In this document: positions 22,877 through 26,948 of the stretch, piece after piece
How positions within the stretch are numbered: position 1 is the first letter of the stretch
How the letters are laid out: each line of letters starts with the position of its first letter
Virus record (IMG/VR): IMGVR_UViG_3300008111_001437
Location: 1-26,948 of that record
Reading direction: 5' to 3' (one strand)
DNA: 26,948 nt
From: a virus
Program-made: the position numbers and the translations under genes
The notes under the pieces: model-generated
Seen by the model: the letters and a program-made list of their open reading frames with translations, nothing else
Told to the model about the DNA's origin: nothing
Databases searched by the model: none

Positions 22877-23467
22877 TTAATTAAAAATAGGAAGTAATGA
22901 AAGATCCGGATAATCAGAGTGCCCTATTTTTTTAGATTCTAAATCTTTTACTTTATTAAATTTTTCTATTCCTACAGCAGCAACTTCTGGAATCATATAA
23001 TAGTGATATCCCATAGTAGAAATATTCTGTTCCGGCCAGTATATATTTCTATCTCTGCCGTCATAACTCATGCGTATTAATTGATTTTTAGTTTCTAAAT
23101 CATCTACAAGTATCATTCCACCCCTGCCGATTCCTAGATGTTTATGAAATTGAAAACTAAGGCACATCATGGTATTGGGTATGTAACTGTTTGGTTTCCA
23201 TAAAACAGCCGCATCTATGATATTTGTTCCAGGAAGAAAATAATAATCCTGCCATTGTTCGTTATTCCAACCCCATTTGATGCCTAACTTTTTTAGGGTC
23301 ATTGGAACAGAAACATATGTATGTTTTGGACATAAGGTTTCTTTTATGTCTTGCAATCTAAGACACAGTTCGATACCGTGAGTACAACAGTCTACAGCCA
23401 CAGCATATGGAGATCCAAAATAATCTGCGATTGTATTTTCAAATTCGGTTACTTTATCAAAGCTCAT
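22877..23467 (-). CDS. Miniature DegT/DnrJ/EryC1-type PLP protein
   Basis: At 196 residues this is about half the normal size of sugar aminotransferases of this family. It keeps the core pattern: VAVDCCTHGIELCLRL (23-38, cofactor phosphate site), IDAAV with Asp85, and FQFHKHLGIGRGGMIL (105-120) with Lys109 at the Schiff-base position, then GYHYYMIPEVAAVG (153-166) matching the usual N-Y-R-M stretch. The C-terminal small domain is missing. The gene is intact and coupled to the B12 radical SAM gene (stop and ATG adjoin), so it is probably functional rather than decayed. It may need a partner or act as a cofactor-binding or dehydratase-like protein. Confidence 0.75.
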   Translation of the reverse strand: MSFDKVTEFENTIADYFGSPYAVAVDCCTHGIELCLRLQDIKETLCPKHTYVSVPMTLKKLGIKWGWNNEQWQDYYFLPGTNIIDAAVLWKPNSYIPNTMMCLSFQFHKHLGIGRGGMILVDDLETKNQLIRMSYDGRDRNIYWPEQNISTMGYHYYMIPEVAAVGIEKFNKVKDLESKKIGHSDYPDLSLLPIFN

Positions 23468-23510
23468 ATTGTAATTATTCCGTTATTATCTGCACCAAAA
23501 TTTTTTAGGT

Positions 23511-23516
23511 TAAATA
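23511..23516 (+). promoter_or_regulatory. T4-late-type promoter box for the 23524 operon
   Basis: GGTTAAATATTTGATC and then ATG; TAAATA ends 7 nt before the ATG at 23524. It is the only box seen before the rightward unit 23524-26948. Confidence 0.45.
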
Positions 23517-23523
23517 TTTGATC

Positions 23524-24261
23524 ATGCCCATCATTGATCGATTAATTGAAAATTACGATGTAAAAAATCTCAACTCTGTGTTTAAAGACGCGAGCCCTGC
23601 ACCTATGATAATTTTGGACGACTTTTTTCCAGAAGACACGGCTAAGAGTCTCAGCAAAGAAATTGATTCCATAGACCAAGACCTTTGCAGAAAGTTTACT
23701 AGAAACGGAAGTTACATGGAAGAATGTAATAATCTATCATTGATGCCTTCAGCACAGGATGTTATAGGGCAACTGCATTCTCAGACTTTCATGAATTGGT
23801 TAAATCAAGTTACAGGTATAAATCATCTCATACCTGATCCTTATTTGATCGGAGCAGGTTATAGTAGAAGTTTTAAAGGTGATAGTCTTAAAAATCACAT
23901 AGACTTTAATTGGAATGATACTATAAAACTATACAGAGCATTGACTCTGATAATTTATCTCAGTGAAGGATGGCAAGAAGAATGGGGCGGAAATTTAGAA
24001 TTTTCCAGTTTTGATAATCAAGATCAGATTAATAAAGTTTACATCAAATGGAATAGGGCAATAATTTGGCAACACCATGAAAGTTGTTTTCACGGATATC
24101 CAGAGCCAATAGATTGTCCTGCTGATCAATCCAGAAAGACTTTAAGACTGTTTTACTATGTTAGTAATCAGGAACCTTTAAAAGATCAACCTCCGCATAG
24201 AAGTTTATATTGGTACGATTTGCAAAATCAAAGACCAGTCGATGATAGGTCACATGAATAA
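23524..24261 (+). CDS. 2OG-Fe(II) oxygenase, prolyl-hydroxylase type
   Basis: Counted from the ATG at 23524 (245 residues), His125-x-Asp127 (NHIDFNW), His190 (CFHGYPEP) and Arg208 (KTLRLFYY) form the iron and 2-oxoglutarate sites. LTLIIYLSEGW followed by WGGNLEF is characteristic of P4H/Tpa1-like dioxygenases. A TTG two codons earlier (23518) is a less likely start. The 3' end overlaps the second amidinotransferase gene by 8 nt, so both are in one operon. Confidence 0.85.
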   Translation: MPIIDRLIENYDVKNLNSVFKDASPAPMIILDDFFPEDTAKSLSKEIDSIDQDLCRKFTRNGSYMEECNNLSLMPSAQDVIGQLHSQTFMNWLNQVTGINHLIPDPYLIGAGYSRSFKGDSLKNHIDFNWNDTIKLYRALTLIIYLSEGWQEEWGGNLEFSSFDNQDQINKVYIKWNRAIIWQHHESCFHGYPEPIDCPADQSRKTLRLFYYVSNQEPLKDQPPHRSLYWYDLQNQRPVDDRSHE

Positions 24262-25297
24262 AGTTAATTCAAATACAGAATGGGGAGCGTTGAAAGAGAT
24301 AATTTTAGGTAGAGCAGACAATGCTAGTATACCTCGCACCAAAAACAAAGACATACATTGTGTTGATTATGCAAATTACGATTCAGTAGATGCATTGCCT
24401 GGAGGATATTATCCCCAACAACTCATAGAAGAAACGCAAGAAGATTTAGATCTTTTTCAACAACAACTAGAATCTCTAGGAATAAAAGTTTTACGACCAG
24501 ATGTTTTAGATTTTGCTAAAACACATTCAACCAATGACTGGCAGTCCGAAGGCTATTATAATTACTGTCCTAGAGACAGTGCATTAGTTATAGGGGATAT
24601 GATTATAGAAACTCCTATGCCTTTGAGATCTAGATACTTTGAAAACTTTGCCTATAGAAAAATCTTTAAACAGTATTTCGATGCCGGTAGTCGTTGGATA
24701 TCTGCCCCTAAAGGACAATTACTAGATGAGTTATATGATAGAACTGATCTCAGTAAACCAACATTAACAGATTTTGAGCCGGCATTTGATGCTGCTAATG
24801 TGATTAAATGTGGTAAAGATATTTTCTTTTTAATTTCTAATTCTGGAAATAGGGTAGGTGCTAAATGGTTGCAGTCTACTCTAGGAGATCGATATACGGT
24901 TCATATCTTAGATAGTATCTATGCCTATGTGCATTTAGATACAAGCATATTACCATTGAGTGCTGGAACTGTTTTATTGAATCCTGCTAGAGTTACCGAA
25001 TCTAATCTTCCTGAATATTTTAGTTCGTGGAAAAAGATTTGGTCAGAAGAGCCTGTGGAAACACCTTACATAGAACATTGGGCTCCGGCCAGTCCTTGGT
25101 TAGGTATGAATGTGTTAAGTATTAACGATCGCACAGTGGCCGTAGAGCAGTCACAGACAGTTTTAATCAAACAGTTAGAGCGAGAAGGTTTTGATATCCT
25201 ACCAGTTCGACTTAGACATTGTAGAACACTCAGTGGAGGACCACACTGCGTGACTTTAGATACAGTTAGAGATGATCACTATGGCGATTACCACTGA
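24254..25297 (+). CDS. Glycine/inosamine-phosphate amidinotransferase family enzyme, copy 2
   Basis: From the ATG at 24254 the protein has 347 residues with the triad Asp179 (FDAANV), His227 (YVHLD) and Cys332 (GPHCVTLD). It is clearly a paralogue of the minus-strand copy at 18699-19679 (shared NEW/TEW start, YYNYCPRD, ISNSGN, LLNP, W-MNV-SIN motifs) but has an extra segment of about 16 residues before YYNYCPRD. An ATG at 24242 would add four residues; the shorter start aligns with copy 1 and has AGG in front. The amine acceptor is unknown and may differ from copy 1. Confidence 0.87.
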   Translation: MNKVNSNTEWGALKEIILGRADNASIPRTKNKDIHCVDYANYDSVDALPGGYYPQQLIEETQEDLDLFQQQLESLGIKVLRPDVLDFAKTHSTNDWQSEGYYNYCPRDSALVIGDMIIETPMPLRSRYFENFAYRKIFKQYFDAGSRWISAPKGQLLDELYDRTDLSKPTLTDFEPAFDAANVIKCGKDIFFLISNSGNRVGAKWLQSTLGDRYTVHILDSIYAYVHLDTSILPLSAGTVLLNPARVTESNLPEYFSSWKKIWSEEPVETPYIEHWAPASPWLGMNVLSINDRTVAVEQSQTVLIKQLEREGFDILPVRLRHCRTLSGGPHCVTLDTVRDDHYGDYH

Positions 25298-25841
25298 AAA
25301 CTTAATAGATTGGAATATCGTTTTAGAATCTCTAACTCCCGGAAGAGGGGATCCTATCACTATGGACTTGGTATTAAACAAGTCTACGATAAAAGACACA
25401 AACTCTAAAGTCATGGATGCCTATACAACGATTTCACAAACATGGATAGATGCAGGCTATGATTTAAAAAATATCAAATGGTTTGATTATTATCCAGGCG
25501 AACACTTTGACAAACAAATAGAAACTATATTTGAGAATTTAGTAAACGCCAAGGCTCGAAGAGTTTGGATCAGCGAAATAATGCCAGGTAGATCTGCACC
25601 TTACCATTGGGACGTGGACGATCACGAGGAGTTTTGGCTCAGTGAAGGACCCTTGATCAGGTATACCTGTTTTATAGAAAAGCCTAGTTTTGGTCATATA
25701 TTTGTTTTAGACAATCAACATTACTATAACGAGCCTCAACATTCTGTGATACAATGGAATGATCATAGAGCCTATCATGCAGGAACAAATTGTGGGCCCG
25801 AACCTTTTTATCTATTTCATTTTGTAGGAACACCAAGATGA
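25272..25841 (+). CDS. HxD-type Fe(II) oxygenase-like protein, tandem copy 1
   Basis: The 189 residues contain YHWDVDDHEE at 111-120, where His112-x-Asp114 is the likely iron pair, and AYHAGTNCG (167-175) with His169 as third ligand. It is a paralogue of the next gene: WIS, PYHWDV, FGH, W-D-R and HAG-NCG occur in the same order. The ATG at 25272 is preferred over 25281 because the conserved Trp14 then aligns with the copy. It overlaps the amidinotransferase end by 26 nt. Function is inferred from motif order only. Confidence 0.7.
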   Translation: MITMAITTENLIDWNIVLESLTPGRGDPITMDLVLNKSTIKDTNSKVMDAYTTISQTWIDAGYDLKNIKWFDYYPGEHFDKQIETIFENLVNAKARRVWISEIMPGRSAPYHWDVDDHEEFWLSEGPLIRYTCFIEKPSFGHIFVLDNQHYYNEPQHSVIQWNDHRAYHAGTNCGPEPFYLFHFVGTPR

Positions 25842-26383
25842 TAAATTATGTAGGTAACTCTAACAGTGTGATAAACTGGAGTGAATTAATTTCTATAGTA
25901 AAGGATCAGGAACCTGCTTACATAGGACCTAGCCATAGTAGAAAAGATAATATTCCCGGAGTTCACGATGTATTAGATATTTGGGATCGTGCTGGTTATG
26001 TTTTACAAAAGGACGGTGGAACAGCGGGTTGGGATATGTTTTTACCTGGGACAAATTTTGATAGAAGCATAGTTGATGTATTTGCAGAATTTGTCGGAGT
26101 AAAGACTTATAATAGTGCATGGATCAGTAGAGTCAATCCCGGAATGATAGTACCCTATCATTGGGATGTTCACGATAACGAAGAAGAATTATCTAAACTT
26201 CCTAATTTTAAAAGGTGGCATGCGCATATGTCTACCCCTCAATTTGGACATGCATTTTGCGCAGACGATAAATGCTTTTACAATCAAGAACAAGGTGCTA
26301 CATATGAATGGAGCGACAGAAGGTTCTGGCACGCAGGTGCTAATTGCGGATTAGTTCCTAAGTATATTTTTAATTTTTGGTAA
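25838..26383 (+). CDS. HxD-type Fe(II) oxygenase-like protein, tandem copy 2
   Basis: The start at 25838 overlaps the previous stop as ATGA and gives 181 residues. His108-x-Asp110 (PYHWDVHDNEE) and His165 (FWHAGANCG) repeat the pattern of copy 1; the identity by eye is moderate, so the duplication is not recent. The middle part differs (KRWHAHMSTPQFGHAF). The two may form a heterodimer or act on successive sites. Confidence 0.7.
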   Translation: MINYVGNSNSVINWSELISIVKDQEPAYIGPSHSRKDNIPGVHDVLDIWDRAGYVLQKDGGTAGWDMFLPGTNFDRSIVDVFAEFVGVKTYNSAWISRVNPGMIVPYHWDVHDNEEELSKLPNFKRWHAHMSTPQFGHAFCADDKCFYNQEQGATYEWSDRRFWHAGANCGLVPKYIFNFW

Positions 26384-26388
26384 TATAA

Positions 26389-26948
26389 ATGGATGATGTA
26401 AACGAATATTGGTGGCAGCCTGAAGAATCTAAAATAGGTTTTTGGCAAAAAACAATCAAAGATAAAACAGAATCTTCAACATTCTGTGCTTTGCCTTGGA
26501 TACATTTTGCTACAAGACCCAATGGAGATATGCGTTTGTGTTGTAGCGCCAATGCCAGCGGTGCGGGCAATGATCACACAGTTGGTCTTGTAAAAAATGA
26601 AAAGGGAACACCTGCTAATTTTGGTCATGAAACACCAATGAGCGCATGGAATAATGAATATATGCGTTCAGTCAGAACTACTATGATGGCAGGTAACATA
26701 CCTAATAGTTGTCAAAAATGTTTCAAAGAAGAAAGCAAAGGCGTGGCTAGCAAAAGGATCTGGGAAACAGCATACTGGTCTTTGGAAGGTGTTGATCTAG
26801 AAGAATTAATTAAGCAAACTGAAGAGGATGGCACAGTACCTGATAAATTGGTCTATTTGGATTTGAGACTTGGCCACACCTGTAACTTGAAATGTGTAAT
26901 GTGTAGTCCGCATGACAGTAGTCTATGGGTTCAAGATCATAAAAAGAT
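26389..26948 (+). CDS. Twitch/SPASM-type radical SAM protein, N-terminal part (cut by window edge)
   Basis: The frame is open from the ATG at 26389 to the right edge (186 codons). An N-terminal cluster region comes first: Cys33 (FCALPWIHF), Cys51-Cys52 (RLCCSANA), Cys108 and Cys111 (SCQKC). The radical SAM motif Cys165, Cys169, Cys172 (CNLKCVMC) follows, then SPHDSSLW. Having the auxiliary-type cysteines before the core motif is a layout I know from phage and marine bacterial twitch-domain radical SAM proteins. It starts 5 nt after the previous stop; a TATAAAT sequence overlaps its ATG. Confidence 0.85.
   Translation, partial: MDDVNEYWWQPEESKIGFWQKTIKDKTESSTFCALPWIHFATRPNGDMRLCCSANASGAGNDHTVGLVKNEKGTPANFGHETPMSAWNNEYMRSVRTTMMAGNIPNSCQKCFKEESKGVASKRIWETAYWSLEGVDLEELIKQTEEDGTVPDKLVYLDLRLGHTCNLKCVMCSPHDSSLWVQDHKK

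Noticed and set aside
16042-26948. RiPP cluster with precursor peptide
   Set aside because: Radical SAM/SPASM enzymes suggested it, but no short open frame with a leader-like sequence lies between the tightly packed genes.
1-26948. Prophage integration signs or CRISPR arrays
   Set aside because: No integrase, attachment-site-like repeat pair, transposase or spaced direct repeats were seen.

Overview
The window looks like a piece of an AT-rich, densely packed tailed-phage genome, probably a marine T4-like myovirus. This rests on tail-fibre-type proteins, T4-late-type promoter boxes (TATAAATA and close variants) in front of many genes, many small phage-type hypothetical genes with ATGA/TAATG overlaps, and typical phage auxiliary genes (ThyX, UvdE, KdsA, QueD-like, Fe-S assembly, superoxide dismutase, 2OG-Fe(II) oxygenases). 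I see no integrase, transposase, rRNA or CRISPR array. The host cannot be read from the sequence; a marine Gram-negative bacterium is the best guess, because KdsA makes an LPS sugar.

Left part (1-15823), almost all on the minus strand. 1-1705 is the N-terminal part of a large tail-fibre-like protein. 1775-3655 holds a zinc-ribbon protein, an IscA-type carrier, an IscU scaffold, an Fe/Mn superoxide dismutase and a membrane-anchored EF-hand (dockerin-like) protein. 3609-8819 holds UV-damage endonuclease, a glycosyltransferase, KDO-8-phosphate synthase, a small membrane protein, a QueD-like enzyme, a Rossmann-type protein and a tail-fibre-like protein. 8850-12365 is a block of unrecognised phage genes driven by near-perfect sigma-70 promoters. 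12428-15823 holds a DUF2061 membrane protein, a radical SAM enzyme split over two frames, ThyX, a 2OG oxygenase, a possible structural protein and an Hc1-like histone.

A 111-nt tRNA-like RNA gene (15868-15978, minus) with its own promoter marks the switch to the right part. It has a perfect acceptor stem, T arm and encoded CCA, but I could not fold a normal D arm or anticodon arm.

Right part (16042-26948), mixed strands, looks like an uncharacterised biosynthetic or modification island. It has four radical SAM enzymes (one with a B12-type N-terminal domain, one cut by the window edge), a methyltransferase, two paralogous glycine-amidinotransferase-family enzymes, a miniature DegT/DnrJ-type PLP protein, and five HxD-type Fe(II) oxygenases, two of them tandem paralogues. 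No peptide precursor was seen. My inference is that the island makes or decorates a guanidino-bearing small molecule or surface glycan. The IscU/IscA pair on the same genome could help supply Fe-S clusters to these radical SAM enzymes. Plus-strand units in the island start with a TAAATA box only 5-10 nt before the ATG, so they are probably expressed late with very short leaders.

Genes cover nearly everything; there is no gene-free stretch over 100 bases apart from the one occupied by the tRNA-like gene and its promoter (15824-16041). All four convergent gene pairs overlap at their 3' ends.
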